Origin: Paracoccaceae bacterium | GTDB taxonomy: Bacteria; Pseudomonadota; Alphaproteobacteria; Rhodobacterales; Rhodobacteraceae | Assembly (NCBI GenBank): GCA_027484915.1 | Contig: JAIXSA010000156.1 | Span: 62,001-126,000, forward strand | Length of the DNA: 64,000 nucleotides | Direction of reading: 5' to 3' | Shown here: positions 43,242-51,085 of the stretch, piece by piece | Numbering within the stretch: position 1 is the stretch's first letter | Layout of the letters: each line of letters opens with the position of its first letter | Translations under genes and position numbers: made by a program | Notes under the pieces: model-generated | Told to the model about the DNA's origin: nothing | Databases searched by the model: none | The model's input: the letters and a program-made list of their open reading frames with translations, nothing else

Positions 43242-44717
43242 ATGAACAGGAAAGCGGCAATCATCGGCGGAGGGGTCATCGGCGGCGGCTGGGCCGCGCG
43301 GTTCCTTCTGAATGGCTGGGACGTGGGGGTGTTCGACCCTGATCCCGAGGCCGAGCGGAAGATCGCGGCGGTGATGGCGAATGCCCGGGCGGCTTTGCCT
43401 GCGCTGTCCGACGTGCCGATGCCGCCCGAGGGGAAGCTGACCTTCCACGGCACCATCGGCGAGGCCGTGGAGGGCGCGGAATATGTCCAGGAAAGCGTCT
43501 CCGAGCGGATCGAGCTGAAGCACAAAGTCTATGCCCAGTTGCAGCAGGCCAATCCGGGGGTGCTGATCGGGTCTTCGACCAGTGGTTTCAAGGCGAGCGA
43601 CCTGCAGAAAGGCAGCCCCGCGCCGGAGAACATCATTGTAGCACATCCGTTCAATCCGGTTTACCTGCTGCCGTTGTCGGAGGTCTCGGGGTCTGAGAAG
43701 AACCCTCCCGCAGTGGTCGAAAAGACCGTGCAGATCATGAAGGACATCGGGATGTTCCCGCTGGTGATCCGGCATGAGATCGACGCTTTCATCGGCAACC
43801 GCTTCCTTGAAGCCGTCTGGCGCGAAGCGCTGTGGATGCTGAAGGACGGCATCGCCACGACCGAGGAGATCGATGAGGCGATCCGCATGGGCTTTGGCCT
43901 GCGCTGGGGGCAGATGGGCCTGTTCGAGACCTACCGGATTGCGGGCGGCGAGGCCGGGATGCGGCACTTCATGGCGCAGTTCGGCCCGGCGCTGAAATGG
44001 CCCTGGACCAAGCTGATGGACGTGCCGGAGTTCAACGAAGAGCTGGTCGATCTGGTGGCGAACCAGTCCGACGCGCAGTCCGGGATGTATGGCATCCGCG
44101 AGCTGGAGCGGATCCGCGACCGCAACCTCGTGGGCTTCCTGCGGTCGCTGAAAGAGCGGAACTGGGGCGCGGGGAAGGTGCTGCGCGAACATGACGAACG
44201 CCGCGCGGCGGTGTTCAATGCCGAGATGGCGAAAGGGCTGGACAGCGGGGCGAAGGCCGCACCGCTGGTCATGTGGCAGGGTCAGGTCCTGCCGGGCTGG
44301 ATCGACTACAACGGCCACATGACGGAAAGCCGGTACTACTTTGCCAACTCCGAGACGGTCGACAACTTCCTGCGCACCATCGGCGCGGGGATGGATTACG
44401 TGGCCGCTGGACACTCGTATTACTCGGCCGAGACGCATATCCGGCATCTGGGCGAGGCGAAGCTGGGCGATCAGCTGCGGGGCGAGCTGCAGATCATCAG
44501 CGCGGACGAGAAGCGGTTCCGGTCCTTTGTGCGGCTGATGAAGGGCGACACTTGCGTGGCGACGGTGGAGCAGCTGTGCCTGCACGTCGACATGAAGGCG
44601 GGGAAGACGGTTCCCGCCTCGGCTGAGGTTTGGCGGAACCTGAAGGCCATTGCGGATACCCACGCCGGGCTGCCGCTGCCCGGAGGGGCGGGCCGGGCCA
44701 TCGGGCAATCGAGGTGA
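43242..44717 (+). CDS. cdhA: L-carnitine dehydrogenase fused to a hotdog thioesterase
   Basis: A 491-aa two-domain enzyme. Residues 1-~330 are a 3-hydroxyacyl-CoA-dehydrogenase-like domain: Rossmann motif AAIIGGGVIGGGWAARFLLNGWDVGVFDPD, SSTSGFKASDLQ, HPFNPVYLLPLSEV and FIGNRFLEAVWREAL. The remaining ~150 residues are a hotdog thioesterase (WIDYNGHMTESRYYFANS; YYSAETHIRHLGEAKLGDQL). The dehydrogenase oxidises L-carnitine to 3-dehydrocarnitine; the thioesterase would release glycine betaine from betainyl-CoA made by the BKACE. In Pseudomonas these are separate proteins, CdhA and CdhB. An alternative start at 43218 adds eight residues; 43242 has the better ribosome site (GGGACGG). Confidence 0.9.
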   Translation: MNRKAAIIGGGVIGGGWAARFLLNGWDVGVFDPDPEAERKIAAVMANARAALPALSDVPMPPEGKLTFHGTIGEAVEGAEYVQESVSERIELKHKVYAQLQQANPGVLIGSSTSGFKASDLQKGSPAPENIIVAHPFNPVYLLPLSEVSGSEKNPPAVVEKTVQIMKDIGMFPLVIRHEIDAFIGNRFLEAVWREALWMLKDGIATTEEIDEAIRMGFGLRWGQMGLFETYRIAGGEAGMRHFMAQFGPALKWPWTKLMDVPEFNEELVDLVANQSDAQSGMYGIRELERIRDRNLVGFLRSLKERNWGAGKVLREHDERRAAVFNAEMAKGLDSGAKAAPLVMWQGQVLPGWIDYNGHMTESRYYFANSETVDNFLRTIGAGMDYVAAGHSYYSAETHIRHLGEAKLGDQLRGELQIISADEKRFRSFVRLMKGDTCVATVEQLCLHVDMKAGKTVPASAEVWRNLKAIADTHAGLPLPGGAGRAIGQSR

Positions 44718-45469
44718 GCCGCCGGGTCCTGATCACGGCCGGGGCGAACGGGATCGGGCTCGTCATGGCCAGGGCCTTCGCGGCCTTGGGGGATCGGGTC
44801 TGGGTGACGGATGTGGACACGGGCGCGGTGGCGGCACTGCCTGCCGGTGTGCGCGGGACGGTCTGTGATGCCTCCAGCGAGGCGGCGATGGAGCTGTTGT
44901 TCGCCGAGGTTGCGCGGGACTGGGGCGGGCTGGACGTCGCCATCGCGAACGCCGGGATCAAGGGGCCGACGGCGGCCATTGAAGAGATGCCGCTGGAAGG
45001 CTGGCACCAGTGCCTGGGGGTGAACCTCGACGGCGCGATGCTGTGTGCCCGGGGTGCCGCGCGGTTGATGAAACCCGCCCGCAAGGGGGTGATCACCTTC
45101 ATCTCCTCGACCAGCGGTTTGTACGGGACGCCGTTCCGCGCGCCTTATGTGGCGGCGAAATGGGGGGTGATCGGCCTGATGAAGACCGTGGCGATGGAGT
45201 TGGGGCCGTATGGCATCCGGGCCAATGCGATCTGCCCGGGGTCCGTGAACGGGCCGAGGATTGACCGGGTGATCGAGGCGGAAGCGGCGGCCAAGGGGAT
45301 GACGCCGGACGCGGTGCGGCAGGGCTATGCGTCTGGGACGGCGATGAAGCGGCTGACGGACCCGGAAGATGTGGCCGACATGGCAGTTTATCTCGCGTCG
45401 GACGGCGCGCGGATGGTGTCGGGCCAGGCGCTGGCGGTGGACGGCATGACCTATAACGTGGACCCGTGA
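44714..45469 (+). CDS. Short-chain dehydrogenase/reductase in the carnitine cluster
   Basis: A 251-aa classical SDR. Cofactor motif ITAGANGIGLVMARAF, the DVDTG acidic turn favouring NAD, NAGIKGP, catalytic Ser in FISSTSGLYG and YVAAKWG (Tyr-x3-Lys), then NAICPGSVNGPR. The GTG start at 44714 overlaps the stop of the preceding gene by four bases (GTGA), so translation is coupled. A role in oxidising a hydroxy intermediate, for example 3-hydroxybutyrate-like products of the acetoacetate branch or the opposite carnitine stereoisomer, is only inferred from the location. Confidence 0.9.
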   Translation: MSRRVLITAGANGIGLVMARAFAALGDRVWVTDVDTGAVAALPAGVRGTVCDASSEAAMELLFAEVARDWGGLDVAIANAGIKGPTAAIEEMPLEGWHQCLGVNLDGAMLCARGAARLMKPARKGVITFISSTSGLYGTPFRAPYVAAKWGVIGLMKTVAMELGPYGIRANAICPGSVNGPRIDRVIEAEAAAKGMTPDAVRQGYASGTAMKRLTDPEDVADMAVYLASDGARMVSGQALAVDGMTYNVDP

Positions 45470-45479
45470 GGGGGATGAG

Positions 45480-46643
45480 ATGGATTTCGGACTGACCGAA
45501 GAACAGCAGATGATCGTCGATACGACGCGGGCCTTCGTGGAGGCGGAGTTGTATCCGCACGAGCAGATGGTCGAGCGGACGGGCGTGCTGCCGCTGGAGC
45601 TGATCAAGGAGATCCAGGCGAAGGCGATGGCGGCGGGGCTATATGCCGCGAACATGCCGGTGGAGGTCGGGGGCGCGGGCCTCGATACGCTGTCGTGGCT
45701 GCTGTACGAAAAGGAGCTGGGCCGGGCGAACTATGCGCTGCACTGGACCTGCGTGGCGCGGCCGTCGAACATCCTGCTGGCGGGGAACGCGGATCAGCGC
45801 GAGCGGTATCTGATGCCGTGTATCCGTGGCGAAACCTGGGATTGCCTGGCGATGACCGAGCCCGGCGCGGGGTCGGATTTGCGGGGGATGAAGGCGTCGG
45901 CTCGGCAGGAGGGCGGGGACTGGGTGCTGAACGGGACGAAGCATTTCATCAGCCACGCGGACCTGGCGGGGTTTGCGATCTGCTTCATGGCGAGCGGTGA
46001 GGAGCAGACCCCGCGCGGCCCGAAAAAGCTGATCACGGCGTTTTTCGTGGACAAGGGGACGCCCGGGTTCACGGTGCGCGAGGGGTATCGGAACGTCTCG
46101 CACCGCGGGTACACGAACGCGGTCTTGGAGTTCGACGACTGCCGGGTTCCGGCGGCGAACGTGCTGGGCGAGCCGCACAAGGGGTTCGAGGTCGCGAACT
46201 CCTGGCTGGGGGCGACCCGGTTGCAGGTGGCCTCCACCTGTCTGGGACGGGCGGAGCGGGCTTTGGTGCTGGCGATTGCCTATGCGGCGGAGCGCAAGCA
46301 GTTCGGGCAAGCGATCGGTAAGTTCCAGGGGGTCAGCTTCAAGCTGGCTGACATGGCGATGGAACTGAAGGCGGCGGAGCTGCTGACCCGCGAGGCGGCG
46401 TGGAAGTACGACCAGGGCACGGTGACCGAGGCCGACATGTCGATGGCCAAGCTGAAAGCGACCGAGGTGCTGGCCCATATCGCAGACGAGGCGATCCAGA
46501 TCCATGGCGGGATGGGGCTGATGGACGAGCTGCCCTTGGAGCGGATCTGGCGCGACAGTCGGGTGGAGCGGATCTGGGAGGGGACGAGCGAGATCCAGCG
46601 GCACATCATCAGTCGGGAATTGCTGAGGGCGGTCGGGGGATGA
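45480..46643 (+). CDS. Acyl-CoA dehydrogenase, candidate gamma-butyrobetainyl-CoA dehydrogenase
   Basis: A 387-aa FAD-dependent acyl-CoA dehydrogenase. It starts MDFGLTEEQQMIVDTTRAFVE and shows the FAD/substrate motif CLAMTEPGAGSDLRGMKASA, RKQFGQAIGKFQGVSFKLADM, DEAIQIHGGMGLMDELPLERIWRDSR and the catalytic Glu in IWEGTSEIQRHII. In context (CoA ligase and CaiD-like hydratase downstream, carnitine dehydrogenase upstream) it would turn gamma-butyrobetainyl-CoA into crotonobetainyl-CoA, as CaiA does in reverse. A strong GAGGGGGATGAG site lies before the ATG, 10 bases after the SDR stop. Confidence 0.88.
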   Translation: MDFGLTEEQQMIVDTTRAFVEAELYPHEQMVERTGVLPLELIKEIQAKAMAAGLYAANMPVEVGGAGLDTLSWLLYEKELGRANYALHWTCVARPSNILLAGNADQRERYLMPCIRGETWDCLAMTEPGAGSDLRGMKASARQEGGDWVLNGTKHFISHADLAGFAICFMASGEEQTPRGPKKLITAFFVDKGTPGFTVREGYRNVSHRGYTNAVLEFDDCRVPAANVLGEPHKGFEVANSWLGATRLQVASTCLGRAERALVLAIAYAAERKQFGQAIGKFQGVSFKLADMAMELKAAELLTREAAWKYDQGTVTEADMSMAKLKATEVLAHIADEAIQIHGGMGLMDELPLERIWRDSRVERIWEGTSEIQRHIISRELLRAVGG

Positions 46644-46654
46644 GGCGTTGGACC

Positions 46655-46742
46655 GGGGGCGCTTCGCCCCCCCAGTCCATCGGTTTCTCGAACCGATGGC
46701 GAAACCGATGGACTACCCCGAGGATATTTAGGGACGAAGAAT
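46655..46742 (+). repeat. Dispersed GGATATTT element, copy E
   Basis: It contains the 18-base GGGGGCGCTTCGCCCCCC (46656-46673), identical to copy D, then a 14-bp inverted repeat (46675-46688 with 46702-46715), then ACCCCGAGGATATTTAGGGA with GGATATTT at 46723-46730 and a CGAAGAATG tail. Confidence 0.7.
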
Positions 46743-46873
46743 GCAGGCTTTTCCAGTTTCCGGTAACCGCGCGTTAACGTTACTGCGCGAGTCTGACCCT
46801 ACGGTACAGGCGGGGACGCCGATGACCGTGACGTGGAATGGCACCTCGCTTCGGTCTCCGGGGCGGGGTGTTC

Positions 46874-46921
46874 TCATTCTTCGTCTCCAAATATCCCGGG
46901 GGTCCGGGGGCTGGCCCCCGG
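46874..46921 (-). repeat. Dispersed GGATATTT element, copy F (inverted)
   Basis: Read on the minus strand: a CCGGGGG-CCAG-CCCCCGG hairpin (46904-46921), then CCCCCGGGATATTTGGAGAC (GGATATTTGG complement at 46887-46896) and GAAGAATGAG. It faces copy E across about 130 bases. Confidence 0.65.
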
Positions 46922-46949
46922 CGCGTGATGCAGCAGCGCGAGGCCGGGC

Positions 46950-48938
46950 ATGAGCCGTCTCGACCGTTTGCTTCGCCCGCGCCACATTGCCGTCCTGGGG
47001 GCCGGTTGGGCGCTGAATGTCATCGAGCAATGCCGGAAAATGGGCTTCAAGGGGCCGGTCTGGCCGGTGCATCCGACCAAGGCCGAAATCGGGGGTCTGA
47101 AGGCCTATGCCTCGCTTGCCGACCTGCCGGAGGCTCCGGATGCGGTGTTCATCGGGGTCAACCGCTTTGCGACCATCGACGTTGTGGCGCAACTGGTGGC
47201 GATGGGCGCGGGTGGCGCGATCTGCTTTGCCAGCGGCTGGACCGAGGCGGGGGAGCCGGGGTTGCAGGACCGGCTGGTGGCAGCGGCAGGGGAGATGCCG
47301 ATCCTGGGGCCGAACTGCTATGGCGTGATCAACTATCTGGACGGGGCGCTCTTGTGGCCTGACCAGCATGGCGGGGTGCCGGTCGACAAGGGCGTCGCGC
47401 TGGTCAGCCAGTCGTCGAACATCGTCATCAACCTTGGCATGCAGCAGCGCGGACTTCCGGTGGCCTATGTCGCCTGTCTGGGCAATGCCGCCGTGGTGGG
47501 GCTCGCGGAGTTGACCGGGGCGCTGCTGGACGATCCGCGGGTGACGGCGGTGGGGCTGTATATCGAGGGGATCGACGATGCGCCCGCCTTTGCCGCCCTT
47601 GCCGAGAAGGCAAGGGGTTTGGGCAAGGGGGTGGTGGCGATCAAGTCGGGGAAGACGGAACTTTCCCGGACGGCGGCGGCGTCACATACCGCCTCGCTAG
47701 CAGGCGGGGGTGCGGCATCAAGTGCTTTCCTGCGTCAGATCGGCGTGGCGGAGGTGGATACGCCGTCGGAACTGATCGAGACGCTCAAGATCTTCCACGT
47801 CCACGGGCCGCAGATCGGCACGCGCATCTGTTCGCTGTCCTGTTCCGGGGGTGAGGCTGGGCTGGTGGCGGACCTGGCAGCGCCCTACGGGATCGACTTC
47901 CCGCCGGTGCCGCAAGCGACGCATGACCGGCTTTTCGCGGTGCTGGGGGAGATCCCGACGATCTCCAACCCCTTGGATTACCATACTTTCATTTGGGGGG
48001 ACGGGCCCAAGACCACGGAAGTGTTCAGCGCGATGCTGGAGGCCTATGACGCGGGGATCTACATCATCGACTCGCCGCGGGCGGATCGGTGCGACCCTTC
48101 GGGCTATGACCCGGCGTTCCGGGCGATCGTGGATGCGCAGAAGGCGACGGGGAAGATTGCCCTTCCGGTTGCGTCCATGGCCGAGAACTTCGGTGAGGGG
48201 CGGGTGCAGGTGATGATGGAGGAGGGTGTCTGCGCTCTGCTCGGGCTGGAGACGGCGCTGGCCGCGATCAAGGCGGCGCAGACGGGGCCGGGCTTGGCGG
48301 GGTGGCGGCCGGTGGCGGCTTTGCCGGTCCGCGAGACGCGGATGCTGACCGAGGCGGAGGGGAAGGCGCTTTTGGCTGCCGCTGGGGTCGCGGTGCCGGG
48401 GTCCGTGACGGGGGCGTCGATTGCCGAAGTGGCCGGGAAGGTGCGCTTTGGCTCTCCTTATGTGCTGAAGGGTCTGGGGTTTGCCCACAAGACCGAGGCC
48501 GGGGCGGTGCGGCTGGGCTTGGCCTCGCTGGACGGGCAGGCGGAGATGCCGGGGGCCTCGGGCTATCTGGTCGAGGAGATGGTGACCGGCGCGGTGGCGG
48601 AGGTCCTGTTGGGGCTGCGGCGCGATCCGGTCTATGGGGTAACTCTGACGCTGGGCATGGGCGGGGTAACGGCGGAAGTGCTTGCCGATACGGTAACGCT
48701 GGTGCTGCCGGTGTCCGAGGCGCAGGTGCTGGAGGCCGCGAAGGGCTTGCGGCTTTGGCCTTTGCTGGACGGCTATCGGGGGCGTCCGAAGGCGGACATG
48801 CGCGCGGTCGCAGCGATGGCGGTGCGGCTGGGGGCGCTGATGCTGGCGGATGAGAGCTTTGAGGAAATCGAGATCAACCCGGTCATGGTTCGCGAAACGG
48901 GGGCCGTGGCGGTGGATGCATTGGTGAGGAGAGCATGA
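46950..48938 (+). CDS. Acetate--CoA ligase family protein (NDP-forming acyl-CoA synthetase), candidate betaine-CoA ligase
   Basis: A 662-aa ACD-type ligase. An N-terminal CoA-binding domain (RPRHIAVLGAGWALNVIEQC; ILGPNCYGVINYLDGALLWPDQ) is followed by a succinyl-CoA-ligase-like domain with the phosphorylatable His in AASHTASLAGG, and from about residue 450 an ATP-grasp domain (RMLTEAEGKALLAAAGVAVPGSV; PYVLKGLGFAHKTEAGAVRLGL; EEIEINPV). Such enzymes activate carboxylic acids to CoA esters. Between an acyl-CoA dehydrogenase and a CaiD-like hydratase, the likely substrates are gamma-butyrobetaine, crotonobetaine or carnitine. The stop overlaps the hydratase start (ATGATG). Confidence 0.88.
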   Translation: MSRLDRLLRPRHIAVLGAGWALNVIEQCRKMGFKGPVWPVHPTKAEIGGLKAYASLADLPEAPDAVFIGVNRFATIDVVAQLVAMGAGGAICFASGWTEAGEPGLQDRLVAAAGEMPILGPNCYGVINYLDGALLWPDQHGGVPVDKGVALVSQSSNIVINLGMQQRGLPVAYVACLGNAAVVGLAELTGALLDDPRVTAVGLYIEGIDDAPAFAALAEKARGLGKGVVAIKSGKTELSRTAAASHTASLAGGGAASSAFLRQIGVAEVDTPSELIETLKIFHVHGPQIGTRICSLSCSGGEAGLVADLAAPYGIDFPPVPQATHDRLFAVLGEIPTISNPLDYHTFIWGDGPKTTEVFSAMLEAYDAGIYIIDSPRADRCDPSGYDPAFRAIVDAQKATGKIALPVASMAENFGEGRVQVMMEEGVCALLGLETALAAIKAAQTGPGLAGWRPVAALPVRETRMLTEAEGKALLAAAGVAVPGSVTGASIAEVAGKVRFGSPYVLKGLGFAHKTEAGAVRLGLASLDGQAEMPGASGYLVEEMVTGAVAEVLLGLRRDPVYGVTLTLGMGGVTAEVLADTVTLVLPVSEAQVLEAAKGLRLWPLLDGYRGRPKADMRAVAAMAVRLGALMLADESFEEIEINPVMVRETGAVAVDALVRRA

Positions 48939-49732
48939 TGGAAATGCGGACCGAAGGCCCGGTGAAAACCCGGCGCGAGGGGGCGATCCTGGAGGTCACT
49001 CTGGACGCGCCGAAGGCCAATGCGATCAGCCTTAAGACGTCGCGGGTGATGGGGCTGGTGTTCCGGGACTTCCGGGACGACGACAGCTTGCGGGTCTGCA
49101 TCCTGCGGGCGGCGGGGGAGAAGTTCTTTTGCCCCGGCTGGGACCTGAAGGCTGCGGCCGAGGGCGATGCCGTGGATGGCGACTATGGCGTGGGGGGCTT
49201 CGGCGGGCTGCAGGAGCTTCCGAACCTCAACAAGCCGGTCATCGCCGCCGTGCAGGGCATCTGCTGCGGCGGGGGGCTGGAGCTGGCGCTGTCGGCGGAC
49301 CTGATCCTGTGTTCGACCAATGCGACCTTCGCGCTGCCAGAGATCCGGTCGGGGACAGTGGCGGATGCGGCCAGCATCAAGCTGCCGAAGCGCATTCCCT
49401 ATCATGTGGCGATGGACCTTCTGCTGACCGGCCGCTGGTTCGATGCCGAAGAGGCGCTTCGCTGGGGGCTGATCAAGGAGGTCTGCGCCCCAGAGGACCT
49501 GCTGGCGAAGGCCTGGGACCTGGCGCGGCTGTTGGAGAGCGGGCCGCCGCTGGTCTATGCGGCGATCAAGGAAGTGGTGCGCGAGGCGGAGAACATGCGC
49601 TTCCAGGACGCACTGAACCGGGTGACGAAGCGGCAGATGCCGACTGTCGACCGGCTGTATTCGTCAGAGGACCAGCTGGAGGGCGCGAAGGCCTTTGCAG
49701 AAAAGCGTGATCCGGTGTGGAAGGGGCGGTGA
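48935..49732 (+). CDS. caiD: CaiD-like carnitinyl-CoA dehydratase (enoyl-CoA hydratase family)
   Basis: A 265-aa crotonase-fold enzyme with close resemblance to E. coli CaiD as I recall it: ILEVTLDAPKANAISLKTS, GEKFFCPGWDLKAAAEGDA, KPVIAAVQGICCGGGLELALSADLIL, FALPEIRSGTVAD, TGRWFDAEEALRWGLI and the ending FAEKRDPVWKGR. CaiD hydrates crotonobetainyl-CoA to carnitinyl-CoA. Together with the dehydrogenase and ligase genes it would link gamma-butyrobetaine or crotonobetaine to carnitine, which the cdh genes then convert to glycine betaine. It overlaps the ligase gene by four bases. Confidence 0.9.
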   Translation: MMEMRTEGPVKTRREGAILEVTLDAPKANAISLKTSRVMGLVFRDFRDDDSLRVCILRAAGEKFFCPGWDLKAAAEGDAVDGDYGVGGFGGLQELPNLNKPVIAAVQGICCGGGLELALSADLILCSTNATFALPEIRSGTVADAASIKLPKRIPYHVAMDLLLTGRWFDAEEALRWGLIKEVCAPEDLLAKAWDLARLLESGPPLVYAAIKEVVREAENMRFQDALNRVTKRQMPTVDRLYSSEDQLEGAKAFAEKRDPVWKGR

Positions 49733-49774
49733 GCCGCGCTATCCTGATGAGTGAACGGTTCAGGGAGGCAGCGC

Positions 49775-50401
49775 ATGATGAGCTTGGGCCATGCAAGGAT
49801 TGGTCTTGCGCTTGCGACGCTGGCCCTGTCGGGCGGCATGGCGCTGGCCGAAGCCACGTTCGTCCCCGGTGACACGCAGTACATCGCGGCGCTTGGGGAC
49901 CCGAAGGCGACCTCGGGCAATGATGCCGAGACCTGGGGGTTCTGGGAGGTTGATCCCGGCCCTCGGGGCGTCTGGTCGACGGAGTTCGGCGAGTTGATGG
50001 CGCGGGGGGGCAAGGCGCCGGCGGGGTGGCAGTTCGATCCGGCCTCATGGTGGCTGGAGGAGCATGGGCTGATCATGGAGGCGCCGAGCTTTCCGCTGCC
50101 GGCGGGGCAGTACGTGGTGACGGGTGGACGCGAGGTGACCTCGGTCCTGACGGTGGCGGCTCCGGATACCGAGGGGCATCAGGCCTGGAGCCTCGCCGAT
50201 GGCGCGACGATCTATGACGTCACGCACCTGCGCTGTCGGGCGGCGGTCTACACGGCGAAGACGGGCGGGGCCTGCACGCCGGACAAGACGCCGACAAACG
50301 TCTTCCCGATGGACCCCGGCCGGCAGATGCCGATGGTCGAGGGCTGCGAGAAGCAGGATTACCAGGTGCTGATCGTCGTCGGACGGATGGTCGAAAGCTG
50401 A
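49775..50401 (+). CDS. Hypothetical secreted protein
   Basis: A 208-aa protein of no family I recognise. Starting at the ATG at 49775 after GGGAGGCAGCGC, it has a signal peptide (MMSLGHARIGLALATLALSGGMALA, cleaved near ALA-EA), so it is periplasmic or secreted. The mature part is rich in Trp, Gly and Pro (ETWGFWEVDPGPRGVW; WQFDPASWWLEEHG) and contains a few Cys (LRCRAAVY, GACTPDK, EGCEKQ). It follows caiD by 42 bases, but no functional tie to carnitine metabolism is apparent. Confidence 0.75.
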   Translation: MMSLGHARIGLALATLALSGGMALAEATFVPGDTQYIAALGDPKATSGNDAETWGFWEVDPGPRGVWSTEFGELMARGGKAPAGWQFDPASWWLEEHGLIMEAPSFPLPAGQYVVTGGREVTSVLTVAAPDTEGHQAWSLADGATIYDVTHLRCRAAVYTAKTGGACTPDKTPTNVFPMDPGRQMPMVEGCEKQDYQVLIVVGRMVES

Positions 50402-50457
50402 GCGGTCTGGCAGTCGGTCGGGGATCGGGCTAGCCTTCCCGCGAAGGGAGGCCGCCG

Positions 50458-50928
50458 ATGCCGAACCACGACTATACCACACGCGTTCTCTGGACCGGCA
50501 ACCGGGGCGAGGGGACCTCGCACTACAAGGCCTATGACCGGACCTGGGACATCGCGGTGCCGGGGAAGGCCCCGGTGCACTGCTCGAACGATCCGCTGCT
50601 GGGCGGCGATCCGGCAAAGATGAACCCCGAGGACCTGGTCTTGTCGGCGCTCTCGGCCTGTCACATGCTGTGGTACCTGCACTATGCCAGCGATGCAGGG
50701 ATCGTGGTGACCGGATACTCGGACAGCCCGGTGGGTGTGGGCGAGGTCGGGCGCGGGGGCGCGGGCCGGTTCGTCAAGGTGACGCTGCGGCCGCATGTGA
50801 TCGTGAAGGCGGGGGCTGACCTGCAGGCGGCCGAGGCGATTCATCACCGCATCCACGAGGTCTGCTTCATTGCGCGGTCGGTCAACTTTCCGGTCGACTA
50901 CGCACCGAGTTTCGAGGTCGAGGGCTGA
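50458..50928 (+). CDS. OsmC-family peroxiredoxin-like protein
   Basis: A 156-aa OsmC/Ohr superfamily protein. The two redox Cys of the family are at the start of two helices, LSALSACHMLWYL (Cys near residue 68) and HRIHEVCFIARSVNFPV (Cys near 138), consistent with thiol-dependent reduction of peroxides. The N-terminus (YTTRVLWTGNRGEGTSHYKAYDRTWDIAV) forms the expected beta-rich half. It is preceded by GGGAGG. The regulator or electron partner is not in view. Confidence 0.93.
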   Translation: MPNHDYTTRVLWTGNRGEGTSHYKAYDRTWDIAVPGKAPVHCSNDPLLGGDPAKMNPEDLVLSALSACHMLWYLHYASDAGIVVTGYSDSPVGVGEVGRGGAGRFVKVTLRPHVIVKAGADLQAAEAIHHRIHEVCFIARSVNFPVDYAPSFEVEG

Positions 50929-50932
50929 CGGG

Positions 50933-51002
50933 CCGCTCGTCGTCGACTGCGTCGCTCCTCGCTGGGTCCTGCGACGAGGAGACGAAGTCGAACGAGGAGC
51001 GG
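50933..51002. repeat. Dispersed hairpin element, copy 2
   Basis: Starts 4 bases after the OsmC stop. The first 33 bases match 25794-25826 with one mismatch; the right arm GACGAAGTCGAACGAGGAGC (50981-51000) pairs back with the left arm through CGTCGACTGCGTC and GCTCCTCG-type segments. Probable transcript terminator or RNA-stabilising structure; the 80 bases after it to the next gene hold nothing recognisable. Confidence 0.7.
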
Positions 51003-51085
51003 TGACGCGACATCCGGTGTCGCAAACCGGACGGTTCCGGGCCGGTTGCATCGCTAGGGTCGCGAGCGTTTTGCCGGGGGCTGTC

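Larger units (their letters stand above)
46644..46949. other. Gene-free interval with two inverted GGATATTT elements and competing hairpins
   Basis: A 306-base gap inside the carnitine cluster. From left to right: a GGGGCG-CTT-CGCCCC hairpin (46657-46671), two mutually exclusive hairpins sharing CCATCGGTT (46675-46715), repeat copy E ending near 46742, about 130 bases with no recognisable feature, then repeat copy F in the opposite orientation (46874-46921). No credible gene lies here. The structures may end or attenuate the upstream transcript. Confidence 0.65.
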
